From Geoglobus acetivorans (GTDB lineage: Archaea; Halobacteriota; Archaeoglobi; Archaeoglobales; Archaeoglobaceae), in contig NZ_CP087714.1 of the NCBI RefSeq assembly GCF_039641995.1, forward strand, positions 1,426,001 to 1,490,000: a stretch of 64,000 nucleotides of DNA, read 5' to 3'. The notes beneath the pieces are model-generated. The model was not told where the DNA came from. It searched no databases and worked only from the letters and a program-made list of their open reading frames with translations. Positions 45,004-53,268 of the stretch are shown piece after piece; position 1 is the stretch's first letter, and each line of letters starts with the position of its first letter. The position numbers and the translations under genes were made by a program.

Positions 45004-45266
45004 AACTCTCCCCTTTCAATATACTTGGCAACTATCAGTGTACCAACAAAGTTCAGCATAGCATAGGTCAGAGGGATGTCAACGAAAATCGGCCTTTCAA
45101 AGAGGTAGCCGATGACGACCAAAAGCACCACGACCTTCGTGCCTATGACGCTGGTGGCCATCAGCCTGTCGAGGGTTGTGGGGCCTCTGAAAACCCTGTA
45201 CATTGTCATGAGAATTGACACTGTGATGAGAATGCCGACAGCGAGGAAAACGTCAAGCATCTCCAT
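44985..45266 (-). CDS. mrpF: Mrp antiporter subunit F
   Basis: 93 residues from ATG 45266. Three helices: FLAVGILITVSILMTMYRVFRGPTTLDRLMATSVIGTKVVVLLVVIGY and DIPLTYAMLNFVGTLIVAKY; RGPTxxDR is the MnhF signature. It is the first gene of the ten-gene antiporter operon. ATG 45266 lies about 27 bases after a TATA box, matching a leaderless start; TTG 45284 is in frame but too close to it. Confidence 0.92.
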   Translation of the reverse strand: MEMLDVFLAVGILITVSILMTMYRVFRGPTTLDRLMATSVIGTKVVVLLVVIGYLFERPIFVDIPLTYAMLNFVGTLIVAKYIERGELWKPYT

Positions 45267-45285
45267 AGTGGATTTTAACTCCAAT

Positions 45286-45300
45286 AATCAATATAAATAG
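45286..45300 (-). promoter_or_regulatory. TATA box of the Mrp operon
   Basis: On the minus strand CTATTTATATTGATT is centred about 27 bases before mrpF ATG 45266. It is the only strong promoter-like run seen for the ten overlapping genes down to 37638. Confidence 0.6.
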
Positions 45301-45388
45301 GTTTCTAAAAATTCCTGAATGCCGACAACGTGAAAATTGAAAATGTTACACGATGCTGCTGCCTTTAAACGTTTTCCGGGTAAATCCA

Positions 45389-45766
45389 TCACGGGCGTTT
45401 GGCATCCGTACTGTATGCGATTGCGAGACCCCTTGCCACAGTTTCATCGCCTCTTTTGACTTCCAGCCTGCAAAAGGCAATTTTCTTCCCATGTTCTATT
45501 TCTGCTTCAGCAATCAATTTCTCTCCAATAAATGCAGCTTTTATGAAATCCATCCTTATCGACAGAGCAAATCTTAGGTACTCTCCGGAATTTACGCATA
45601 GGGCTTTGGCTGTCATGGTCTTTCCCGTGCCAGGAGGACCACAAAACAGGACATTTTCTGGGCCCACCTGTCAAATTTTTGGGATTTTCAGGCATTCAAG
45701 AATTATTTTCGCCTTTCTTTTCGGTTCATCCTGACCAACAACATCCTCGAGCTTCACATGCACAAC
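45389..45766 (-). pseudogene. Chimeric pseudogene: AAA+ ATPase fragment joined to a PaaI-type thioesterase tail
   Basis: Reading right to left, the frame encodes an AAA ATPase start, KLEDVVGQDEPKRKAKIILE, a TGA stop at 45671-45673, then [22 protein letters not shown] with a complete Walker A. It runs straight on, in frame, into CVNSGEYLRFALSIRMDF and a hotdog thioesterase C-terminal half. That half is closely similar to the intact thioesterase at 53269-53664 (shared NSG-Y-RFALSIRMDFIK, FCRLEV-RGDET-ARGLAIAY). The join falls at Ala-Leu, where both parents have GCnCTn. The ATPase lacks Walker B and all beyond; the thioesterase lacks its first half. Both parts are therefore dead, although a GTG-started 92-codon frame stays open. 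Confidence 0.8.
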
Positions 45767-45919
45767 AAGCTACATAGCTGAAGTCTGCAGTAATTTCTGT
45801 GCATCTCAGAGTGGCGTGATGGAATCGCTGTAAAAGTGAATAACAGCAATCTTGGTTTTCAGCCAGGATATTGTTTTCGGCCGTGTATGCGCATTTTTGT
45901 GAATCTGTTTGCATAAAAT

Positions 45920-45958
45920 ATGTGCAATTATGCACATTTTTTCGCATAAGTTATTTAA
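45920..45958 (+). promoter_or_regulatory. Inverted-repeat operator and TATA box of the MFS/ThDP operon
   Basis: ATGTGCA-atta-TGCACAT (45920-45937) is a perfect 7-base inverted repeat directly upstream of the TATA box TTATTTAA (45951-45958). The ATG at 45983 lies about 25-30 bases from the TATA box, so the mRNA is near leaderless. Related half-sites (TATGCGCA, TTTGCATAA, TTCGCATAA) flank the repeat, suggesting cooperative binding. Placement upstream of TATA suits an activator or a repressor. Confidence 0.5.
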
Positions 45959-45982
45959 CTTTATTAATCATTATCTTAGTTC

Positions 45983-47218
45983 ATGGGTGGTTTTGTTGCC
46001 GAAATCCATGAGAAAACAGAGTTTACCAGAATGGAAAAGCTGATAGTCCTTGTGGCTGCTGCCATAGGCTGGTCTCATGATGCCGTTGGTCTCACTCTTC
46101 TGAACTTTCTGGCAGAACCAATAATGGAGGAGTTCAATGTTGGAACGCTTGAAATAGGCTTTATTTTTTCCGCACAGTACATCTTCTGCATTTTTGGAGC
46201 CATGCTCTTTGGAGAGCTTGGCGACAGGTTTGGCAGAAAGAATGCCCTGATACTGTCCATACTGTGGGTGGCCGTGTTCAGCGTTCTGTCAGCCTTTGCC
46301 CCCAATTTCTGGACTCTTGCTGTTCTAAGAATCATTTCGGGAATGGGAGTTACATGGGGTCTGGCCTTCACATACATGAGTGAATTCTATTCCCCAAAAA
46401 GAAGGGGTTTATTCGGCGGTTTAATTCATGCTACATTTATATTCGGATTTATACTCTCTGCTCTCTCAGTTTCGCTGATATATCCAGTTTATGGATGGAG
46501 GGCGTGCTTTTTCATCACACTGTACCCGATTCCATTCCTGATTCTCTTTGCAAAGTACCTTCCAGAGTCAAGAATATGGAAGAAACACAGCAAGGAGGTG
46601 GGCAAGTCACTCAGACTCGGAGAGATAGTCCGGAATAGAATCTACCTCAAGCTGATGATACTGGCGACATTTCTCTTCTGGCTGGCAGAGTTTGCGTACC
46701 ATACGATTGTTGACTGGTCACCGACATTCATAATCAGGGAGTTTGGTTATTCACCTGAAGAGGCGAGCATTACCGTCATGAAAATATCTCTTGTTGCGCT
46801 GGTGGTTCTGCCTTTTGTTGGATTTATAAGCGACTACGTTGGGAGAAGGATAAGCTTTGCAGTTTCTGCAGCTTTTGGACTCGCTGGCTCCATCCTTCTG
46901 GGGTATTTCACTCTGATAAACTACAATCAGCAGCTTGCACTGCTGTCTCTGTTCATAATTCCAGTTGGCTTCGGTTCCCATGCTCTGTTTGGAGTGTGGA
47001 GCAGTGAAATGTTTCCGACGAGGATCAGGGCTACTGCTACTTCTGTCATTTTCAGCGTGGCGAGGGGGCTGTCGGTTGGTGGCCTCATAGTTGGATACGT
47101 TGCAACATTTGCATCTCTCCTTGCCGGGATGCTTCTCGGGGGAATTGCATTCCTGCTGATGATTTTGCTGCCCTGGTTACTTCCCGAGACCAGAGGTAAG
47201 GATCTTGAAGAGTTTTGA
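45983..47218 (+). CDS. MFS transporter (organic-acid/sugar-porter type)
   Basis: 411 residues, 12 predicted helices. The MFS loop motif GELGDRFGRKNA sits after helix 2, RIISGMGVTWGLAFTYMSEFYSPKRRG after helix 4, and a second loop GFISDYVGRRIS mid-protein. PETRGKDLEE at the end is typical of the sugar/aromatic-acid porter groups. It leads a six-gene operon of dehydrogenases and a ThDP enzyme and probably imports their substrate by proton symport. The substrate is unknown. Confidence 0.85.
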   Translation: MGGFVAEIHEKTEFTRMEKLIVLVAAAIGWSHDAVGLTLLNFLAEPIMEEFNVGTLEIGFIFSAQYIFCIFGAMLFGELGDRFGRKNALILSILWVAVFSVLSAFAPNFWTLAVLRIISGMGVTWGLAFTYMSEFYSPKRRGLFGGLIHATFIFGFILSALSVSLIYPVYGWRACFFITLYPIPFLILFAKYLPESRIWKKHSKEVGKSLRLGEIVRNRIYLKLMILATFLFWLAEFAYHTIVDWSPTFIIREFGYSPEEASITVMKISLVALVVLPFVGFISDYVGRRISFAVSAAFGLAGSILLGYFTLINYNQQLALLSLFIIPVGFGSHALFGVWSSEMFPTRIRATATSVIFSVARGLSVGGLIVGYVATFASLLAGMLLGGIAFLLMILLPWLLPETRGKDLEEF

Positions 47219-47227
47219 GGTGATAGA

Positions 47228-48880
47228 ATGAATGGAGCGGAAATTGTTGCCAAGGCTTTGTTGAAAGAGGGAATTAAATGTGCTTTTGCACTCCCAAGCG
47301 GCGAAATTCTGCCGGTATGTGAATACCTGCGTGACGAGGGTGTCGACGTGATATTTACAAGACACGAGCAGGCTTCAGGAAATGCCGCAGACGGGTACGC
47401 GCGTGTGACGAGAGAGGCCGGGTTCTGCATAGTTCCAACAGGTCCTGGACTGGCAAATCTCATGCCTGCTCTGGCTCAGGCGTACTATGCGTCAAGTCCT
47501 GTAGTTGCAGTTGCGGGACACAGCAGGTATGAGAATCTTGACAGAAACGCATTTGAGGAAATTGATGGGTTCCTGTGGGTGAAGGAGTACACAAAATGGT
47601 CAAGACTGGTACCGTTTACCCACAGACTTCATGAATACGTTCAGGATGCGTTCAGAAAAGCTATGTCTGGCAGATACGGTCCGGTGTTGCTTGAAATACC
47701 GAAAGACGTTCTGAATGCTGATGTCGATGTTCAGATCGAATTTAAGGATCCAGAAAACTATAGATTCACAGGCAGATTTGTGTGTGAGGATGAACTTGTT
47801 GCTGAGGCCATGAACATGCTGAATGAGGCCGAAAAACCCATTATAATCGCTGGATCTGGAGTTTACTGGAGCAAATCCGAGGACCTGCTGCTGAAGTTTG
47901 CTGAAAAGCATTCGATTCCTGTGCTGGCAAATGGCCTTGGCTTCGGATGCATTCCCTCAGACCACAGACTTTTTGCAGGCCATGCCTCGGCCTCCATCGT
48001 TCTCGGAGAGAGTGATTTTGTGATGGTCATAGGAAGCAAGCTGGATGAGTTTCTCGGATTTGGGCAGAAATTCTCGAAAGACGCCAAAATCGTGCATGTG
48101 GATATTGATCCAGATGCGCTGGGTAAAAACAGGTACGTTGATCTTGCAGTTCTCTCGGATGCCCGAGCCTTTCTTTCAAAAGCTCTACAGTCCAACGTGA
48201 ACAGAAAATTCGATTCATGGGCTGCAGGTGTGGAGATGATGGCCAGAAACATTGCAGAGATGTTTGATCATGCTGCGAAAGGAGATGAGAGGCCGATGAA
48301 ACCCCAGACCCTGATGAAGGAACTTTCGGAGATCATGAGAAAGGATGACATCGTGATACTTGATGGAGGGGAAACAACGGCCTGGGGACTTCTCTATCTC
48401 AAAGCCCGGAAAGCAGGAAGCGTAATATCATCTCAGGGTCCATTCGGCCATCTCGGGGCAGGGGTGCCGATGGGAATTGCGGCGAAGGCAGCTGAACCGG
48501 ACAGGAGGGTTTTCGTGGTAACGGGTGATGGCAGCTTTCTGTTCAACGGTGCCGAAATTGACACAGCAGTGAGACACGAGCTTCCAATCATTGTGGTGGT
48601 GGTTAATGACTCTGCGTGGGGACTGGTTAACCATACAAGGCTCCTGACAACCAAGTCAGAGGAGAGGGCGAGGTATGGGGCAATTCTGAACGAGAACGTG
48701 AGGTACGATAAGTTTGCAGAAAGCCTTGGAGCTTACGGTGAACTTATCACAGACATTGCGGAGTTCAGGGAGGCAGTAAGGAGGGCTGTTGATGCCGGAA
48801 TTCCGGCGGTTATTGATGTACGGGTAAAGCTTGAAGAGATCTCCCCGCTCGCAAACATCCTCTCGGGATCAGAGGGATAG
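47228..48880 (+). CDS. Thiamine-diphosphate-dependent enzyme (acetolactate synthase-like family)
   Basis: 550 residues in the three-domain ThDP fold. The N-terminal Glu is in RHEQASGNAADGYARVT, the middle domain has PIIIAGSGVYWSKSED, and the ThDP/Mg motif is GDGSFLFNGAEIDTA...VVNDSAWG. It differs clearly from IlvB at 35801-37468 and has no small subunit nearby. Members of this group decarboxylate 2-oxo acids, ligate aldehydes or cleave C-C bonds (for example Xsc, IolD, benzoylformate decarboxylase). The operon context (importer, dehydrogenases, TauE/SafE protein) points to catabolism, not branched-chain synthesis. It starts 10 bases after the MFS stop, with GAGGTGATAGA upstream. Confidence 0.85.
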   Translation: MNGAEIVAKALLKEGIKCAFALPSGEILPVCEYLRDEGVDVIFTRHEQASGNAADGYARVTREAGFCIVPTGPGLANLMPALAQAYYASSPVVAVAGHSRYENLDRNAFEEIDGFLWVKEYTKWSRLVPFTHRLHEYVQDAFRKAMSGRYGPVLLEIPKDVLNADVDVQIEFKDPENYRFTGRFVCEDELVAEAMNMLNEAEKPIIIAGSGVYWSKSEDLLLKFAEKHSIPVLANGLGFGCIPSDHRLFAGHASASIVLGESDFVMVIGSKLDEFLGFGQKFSKDAKIVHVDIDPDALGKNRYVDLAVLSDARAFLSKALQSNVNRKFDSWAAGVEMMARNIAEMFDHAAKGDERPMKPQTLMKELSEIMRKDDIVILDGGETTAWGLLYLKARKAGSVISSQGPFGHLGAGVPMGIAAKAAEPDRRVFVVTGDGSFLFNGAEIDTAVRHELPIIVVVVNDSAWGLVNHTRLLTTKSEERARYGAILNENVRYDKFAESLGAYGELITDIAEFREAVRRAVDAGIPAVIDVRVKLEEISPLANILSGSEG

Positions 48881-48881
48881 C

Positions 48882-49811
48882 ATGGCCACACTTATAACAG
48901 GTGGAGCAGGATTTCTGGGAAGATTCATAGCCCGAAGGCTGGAAGATACCGTAATCTTTGACCTGAGGAAGCCAGAGCATGGTAAATTCGAATTCGGGAG
49001 CGTCACGTCCTGGTCGGATATAATAGAAGTATTCAAATGCCATGAAATTGATTCGGTGATTCACACTGCAGCCGATCTGTCTGTTAAAGCAGAGAAAAGC
49101 CATGTTGATGCATTCAGAACAAATGTGGAGGGGACACTGAACATTCTTGAAGCCTGCAGGCTGTTCGATGTGAGCAAGGTAATTTTCATCAGCAGCCACT
49201 CTGTTTACGGCCTGAGAAGTCAGCAGCCGGTGGATGAGTTCTCATTCCGGGAGCCAGCATCGCTGTATGGTGTAACAAAAGCGTGCTCCGAGATTCTCGG
49301 GACATACTATCTCCATGCTTACGGCATGGATTTCAGGGCTGTGAGATTTCCGATACTGATCGGTCCCTTCAGAGCAGGTATGGGGGCGAGTGTGACGTTT
49401 TCGTCCTTCATAGATGATTTGTATTACGGAAGGGGATGTGTTATGAATCTCCCACCGGAAACAAAGCTGCCCGTTCTCTATGTGAAGGATGCAGCAGAGC
49501 TTGTTCTCAGATTGAATGATACAGACAGGGTTTCAAAACCGTTGTTCAATGCGGGAGGGATCGCTGTTTCCCTCGAGGAGTTAATCTCCTCTGCAAGGAA
49601 GTTCTTCCCGGATTTCGAACCCAGATTTGATGTCAGCAGCGAAGCTGAGAGAATAGCGAGAAACTGGTCGGTTATGACGGAGCTTGCGGTAAGTTCAGGT
49701 ATTCTTGACAGATACAGGAAAATAGACGAGCTTGGGTGGGAGATAAGGTGGGACAGCACGGACAAAATCGTTGAGGATCACATCAAAACGCTCCGTTCAG
49801 AGGTGGAATAA
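48882..49811 (+). CDS. NAD-dependent sugar epimerase/dehydratase-like protein (extended SDR)
   Basis: 309 residues from ATG 48882, one base after the ThDP gene stop. The Rossmann motif is TLITGGAGFLGRFIARRL; DSVIHTAADLS is the second NAD site; ISSHSVYG and SLYGVTKACSE give Ser and the YxxxK catalytic pair. The NAD loop GGAGFLG follows the usual GxxGxxG. Substrates of the family are sugars, nucleotide sugars or similar polyols and acids. Its place in a catabolic operon suggests oxidation or epimerisation of the imported compound. Confidence 0.85.
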   Translation: MATLITGGAGFLGRFIARRLEDTVIFDLRKPEHGKFEFGSVTSWSDIIEVFKCHEIDSVIHTAADLSVKAEKSHVDAFRTNVEGTLNILEACRLFDVSKVIFISSHSVYGLRSQQPVDEFSFREPASLYGVTKACSEILGTYYLHAYGMDFRAVRFPILIGPFRAGMGASVTFSSFIDDLYYGRGCVMNLPPETKLPVLYVKDAAELVLRLNDTDRVSKPLFNAGGIAVSLEELISSARKFFPDFEPRFDVSSEAERIARNWSVMTELAVSSGILDRYRKIDELGWEIRWDSTDKIVEDHIKTLRSEVE

Positions 49812-50668
49812 TGAAGGTTTTCATAGCCGGTGCGGGTATGATGGGGTGCGGTATAGCGATTGACGTTGCGAGAAAGTATGAGGTCATTCTCTACGATGTC
49901 AGCAGGGAGCCGCTGCAGCGGGCGAGGAAAATGATATCTGAATTTGAAGGCATTGAGGAGAGAATCAGTTTCACAGAACACATAGATGATGCAGAAAATT
50001 GTGAAATGGTCATTGAATCGGTTTACGAGGATCTGGATGTAAAATCAGACGTCCTTCTGAAGATTGAAGAGATATCAGACGCCATTCTATGCTCGAACAC
50101 ATCTGTGATATGTATTGATGATATTGCAGAGAGGTTGAAAAGCAGGGGAAGATTTCTTGGGGTTCACTGGATGAACCCGCCTTACGTGATGCCCCTCGTT
50201 GAGATAATCCTGTCAGAATACACGGATGCAGAAACACTTGAAAGAGTTAAGACGTTCCTCGGAGATCTCAGAAAAGAAGTCGTTGTTTGCAGAAATCAGT
50301 CTCTTGTGAACAGGTTTAACGCTGCAGTCCTCAGCGAAGCTTCAAAAATGATTGAGGAGGGTGTGAGGTTTGAGGACATCGATAAAGTCTGGAAAAGCCA
50401 TCTTGGAATTCTTTACACTCTCTTCGGTCCGCTGGGCAATATCGATTACATAGGCATTGATGTCGTGCATGCTGCAAGCCTGTACCTGTATCAGAGGTTC
50501 GGAGATGAAAAATTCAGACCTTCAGAATGGCTTGTCAGAAAAATAGAGAAAGGGGAGCTTGGAATCAAAACAGGAAAAGGAGTCTATAAATACGGGGATT
50601 TCGAGAAATCTTATCTGCATAGGGTTGAGAAGATCAGGATGCTTCTGAAATTTCTTGATCAGAAATGA
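49811..50668 (+). CDS. 3-hydroxyacyl-CoA dehydrogenase family protein
   Basis: 285 residues. N-terminal NAD domain: VFIAGAGMMGCGIAIDVAR, the acidic end of strand 2 (LYDVS), EMVIESVYEDLDVKSDVL and CSNTSVICIDDIA. The catalytic His-Glu region is GVHWMNPPYVMPLVEII, with HWMNPP where classical HBD enzymes have HFFNPA. The C-terminal helical domain ends GKGVYKYGD. This family includes 3-hydroxybutyryl-CoA dehydrogenase and gulonate 3-dehydrogenase-like enzymes; the latter fits the sugar-type neighbour. Its start shares one base with the SDR stop. Confidence 0.83.
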   Translation: MKVFIAGAGMMGCGIAIDVARKYEVILYDVSREPLQRARKMISEFEGIEERISFTEHIDDAENCEMVIESVYEDLDVKSDVLLKIEEISDAILCSNTSVICIDDIAERLKSRGRFLGVHWMNPPYVMPLVEIILSEYTDAETLERVKTFLGDLRKEVVVCRNQSLVNRFNAAVLSEASKMIEEGVRFEDIDKVWKSHLGILYTLFGPLGNIDYIGIDVVHAASLYLYQRFGDEKFRPSEWLVRKIEKGELGIKTGKGVYKYGDFEKSYLHRVEKIRMLLKFLDQK

Positions 50669-51399
50669 TTGACTCCATAACAGTTGCAATGGGCTTGCTG
50701 ACCTTTGCAGCTTTTACAATCAGGGTAATTACTGGGTTCGGTAGTGCCATACTGCTATCACCCATATTTTCGAATATTTTACCACCAAAAGAGGCGGTGG
50801 TTCTGATAATTCTGCTTGAATCATCGGTAAACATAATTTTTGTTGTAAAGGAGAAGATGAACCTGGGGCTAAAGGAGGTTTATGCTGGAGGTTTTTCGGG
50901 AATTGCCATTGGCATAGCCCTGTTCGGTATAGCATCCCAGCAGATGATTGGACTGTCAATCGGACTGGGAATGGTCGTGCTCGCAGTGCTGATGCTTGCC
51001 GGTGTCAATTTCAGGGTTAAAAATACTAAGAGACTTTTTCTGAGCCTGGGATTTGCGAGTGGATCCATGGGAGTTTTGACCGGTGTAAATGGGCCTCAGA
51101 TAATACTCGGACTGACGAACCAGGGTTATGACTCTGCATTTATACGGAGCTTCATAATAACATATCTCGTCATTATTGATACCGTAACACTTGCAGCATT
51201 CCTGCTTTCTGGCCATATCAATGCAGATGTGGTGGTTAAATTTGCCTACCTTGTACCATCTGTTGCTCTGGCCTACGTTACTGGCAGGAGAATTCTCGGA
51301 AAACTGGATGGAGAGGACTTGAGGAGGGTTATGCTGCTCACCGTTATAGTACTCTCCATTGTTTTGATTGCAAGGTATGGAGGTGGTTTGCTTGTTTGA
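50665..51399 (+). CDS. TauE/SafE family (TSUP) membrane exporter
   Basis: 244 residues with about eight helices in two repeats. Motifs: FAAFTIRVITGFGSAILLSPIF and the second-half GSMGVLTGVNGPQIILGLTNQGYD, matching TSUP family loops with conserved Gly, Pro and Gln. Family members export sulfite, sulfoacetate or related anions released from sulfonates, or carry other organic anions. It overlaps the genes on both sides by a few bases. In a catabolic operon it hints at a sulfonate substrate. Confidence 0.82.
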   Translation: MIDSITVAMGLLTFAAFTIRVITGFGSAILLSPIFSNILPPKEAVVLIILLESSVNIIFVVKEKMNLGLKEVYAGGFSGIAIGIALFGIASQQMIGLSIGLGMVVLAVLMLAGVNFRVKNTKRLFLSLGFASGSMGVLTGVNGPQIILGLTNQGYDSAFIRSFIITYLVIIDTVTLAAFLLSGHINADVVVKFAYLVPSVALAYVTGRRILGKLDGEDLRRVMLLTVIVLSIVLIARYGGGLLV

Positions 51400-52549
51400 G
51401 TTTAGCTGTGTGAGAGTTATATTTGGATGCGACACCATAAACAGGTTACCGGATGAAATCAGGAAATCTGGTGGAAAGAGGGTTGCGATAGTCTGCGGGA
51501 AGGCTGTGAAGAGCACAGCTGAAAGAATCTGCAACCTAATTAATGAATCGGACATTGCCTGTGAGCTGTGGAGCGAGATTAAAGCCGAGCCTGAGATTGA
51601 TGTTGTAGATTCGTTTCTGGATTCCTGCAGGTTTGACACCGTTGTTGGTATTGGAGGGGGGAGCACGCTCGATGTCGCAAAGCTGTCTGCTGCTGTTGGA
51701 AACAGTGGCAAAAAAGCGTCTGATTTCCTGCGAAAACCTCTGCCCGGGAGGAATGCCGGTTTGATTCTCTGCCCGACCACTGCCGGAACCGGATCAGAAG
51801 TTACAAAGCTTGCCGTGTTCAGGCTTGGAGACAGGGATGTGAAACACGTTTTCGATGATCCCTCGCTTTACGCTGATGTGGCAATTGTGGATCCGAAATT
51901 AACACTTTCTGCACCCCCTGCAGTTACTACCAGCTCAGGACTGGATGCAATCTGCCATGCTGTCGAGGCGTACACTTCCTTGCTGTCAAACCCACTTTCA
52001 GACATGCTTGCGGAAAAGGCGATAGAAAAAGGGGTAAGGGCTCTGAGAGAGGCCTATGCCAGCGGTAAGAACCTCGAAGCAAGGATTGAAATGTCGTATG
52101 CCGCATTGCTGGCAGGGATAGCTTTCGACAAGGCAGGGACATCTCTCGGCCATGCTTTAGGTTACGCTCATGCATTTATCCACGGTAGTCCCCATGGAAA
52201 AAGCGTTGGGATGACACAGCCCTACGTTCTGCAGTACAATGCAATTGCGAACATGGAAAAACATGCCAGAATTGCTGCGCTTCTGGGGGAGAGGGTTGAC
52301 AGCTTAGCTCCAAGAGATGCAGCCTTTCTTGCAGGAATAGGTTTCGTTAAACTCCTTGATGATCTTGACATTCCTGCAAATCTCATCGATGCAGGTGTGG
52401 GAGAAGATGATGTCGGAGAGATTGTTAAAAGGATATTCATGAGTGAAAAACACATTTCGAGAAATCCGAGAGCGGTGAGGAAAGAGGAGATGTATGAACT
52501 TGTGAGGAAGGCCATTCACGGGGAGCTATATGGTCTCAAAAACAACTGA
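51392..52549 (+). CDS. Iron-containing alcohol dehydrogenase
   Basis: About 385 residues. NAD loop GIGGGSTLDVAK, PTTAGTGSEVTK, and metal ligands in DPKLT..., GLDAICHAVEAYTS and GHALGYAHAFIHGSPHGKS (Asp/His set of group III ADHs). TTG 51392 is preferred since GGAGGTG precedes it by 6-7 bases; ATG 51377 and TTG 51368 are in frame. The enzyme would reduce an aldehyde to an alcohol or the reverse. It closes the six-gene operon and ends 24 bases inside the convergent RHH gene. Confidence 0.9.
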   Translation: MFEFSCVRVIFGCDTINRLPDEIRKSGGKRVAIVCGKAVKSTAERICNLINESDIACELWSEIKAEPEIDVVDSFLDSCRFDTVVGIGGGSTLDVAKLSAAVGNSGKKASDFLRKPLPGRNAGLILCPTTAGTGSEVTKLAVFRLGDRDVKHVFDDPSLYADVAIVDPKLTLSAPPAVTTSSGLDAICHAVEAYTSLLSNPLSDMLAEKAIEKGVRALREAYASGKNLEARIEMSYAALLAGIAFDKAGTSLGHALGYAHAFIHGSPHGKSVGMTQPYVLQYNAIANMEKHARIAALLGERVDSLAPRDAAFLAGIGFVKLLDDLDIPANLIDAGVGEDDVGEIVKRIFMSEKHISRNPRAVRKEEMYELVRKAIHGELYGLKNN

Positions 52550-53089
52550 AAAACCATTGACGGTTACCGTGTCGACCCTCATCCTGTATTTCCCGGAGTA
52601 GTATTTGTCAAAGATGTATTTCAGCAAATTTAGATGTATCTCGGAAACAGCGACGCTCCTCATATCATGGTAGAACACAAAATTGAGCCTGTTTCCATCC
52701 CTTTCAACCTCCGCATGCTCAGCCCTGTTCAGAATTTTCCAGAGCGTGCATATGTTCTCAAGCAACTCTTCGAGACTCAAATCGCTGATTGGCTTTTTTG
52801 ATATGTACTTGACCGCCATTTCAAGCATGCTCTCCTTAACCGCCCTGTCTGGATCACCCTCGGCAAGGGCTGTATAGTGGTCCTTTGCACAGAGAGTGAA
52901 ATTGAGCTCTTTGACAAAACCAAGGAGGATTAAATCCTCATTGCTGACAACACTAGCACGTTCTGAATTGTACTGGAGCTCCACAGCCTTTTCGATAACC
53001 GCACTCAGCGTCCCGTACTCTTTCTTAAGTTCCTCTATTTTTCTGAGCGTCTGTGGCGACACTGTTGTATGGATTCGTGTTTTTGGCAT
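52526..53089 (-). CDS. Ribbon-helix-helix regulator with C-terminal domain
   Basis: 187 residues. Residues 1-45 are an RHH: RIHTTVSPQTLRKIEELKKEYGTLSAVIEKAVELQY. Residues ~55-187 are an alpha/beta domain of the same size and secondary structure as in the regulator at 10604-11155, with weak sequence likeness, ending in a beta-rich part (YRMRVDTVTVNGFSVVFE). The gene ends inside the Fe-ADH end, and its position beside the catabolic operon makes it a candidate regulator. Ligand unknown. Confidence 0.72.
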   Translation of the reverse strand: MPKTRIHTTVSPQTLRKIEELKKEYGTLSAVIEKAVELQYNSERASVVSNEDLILLGFVKELNFTLCAKDHYTALAEGDPDRAVKESMLEMAVKYISKKPISDLSLEELLENICTLWKILNRAEHAEVERDGNRLNFVFYHDMRSVAVSEIHLNLLKYIFDKYYSGKYRMRVDTVTVNGFSVVFETI

Positions 53090-53268
53090 ATTTGATTATC
53101 TGGAAAATGCAGCTTTAAATTTGTTTTTGAGAGTTTGGTCTGATCAATTTCAGCAAGAGTTTTCTGCACCACTTTCGAGCGGAAAAAAATCGCTGTCAGG
53201 AACACATGGTTGCTCGCAACTGGCCAAATAATTGAATATTTCACCTGCATTTATTCTGCTTTGGGAGA

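Noticed and set aside
45726-45947. 73-codon Cys-rich minus-strand ORF upstream of the chimeric pseudogene
   Set aside because: It is in a different frame from the ATPase remnant, overlaps the operator of the MFS operon, and its Cys pattern shows no metal-site spacing.
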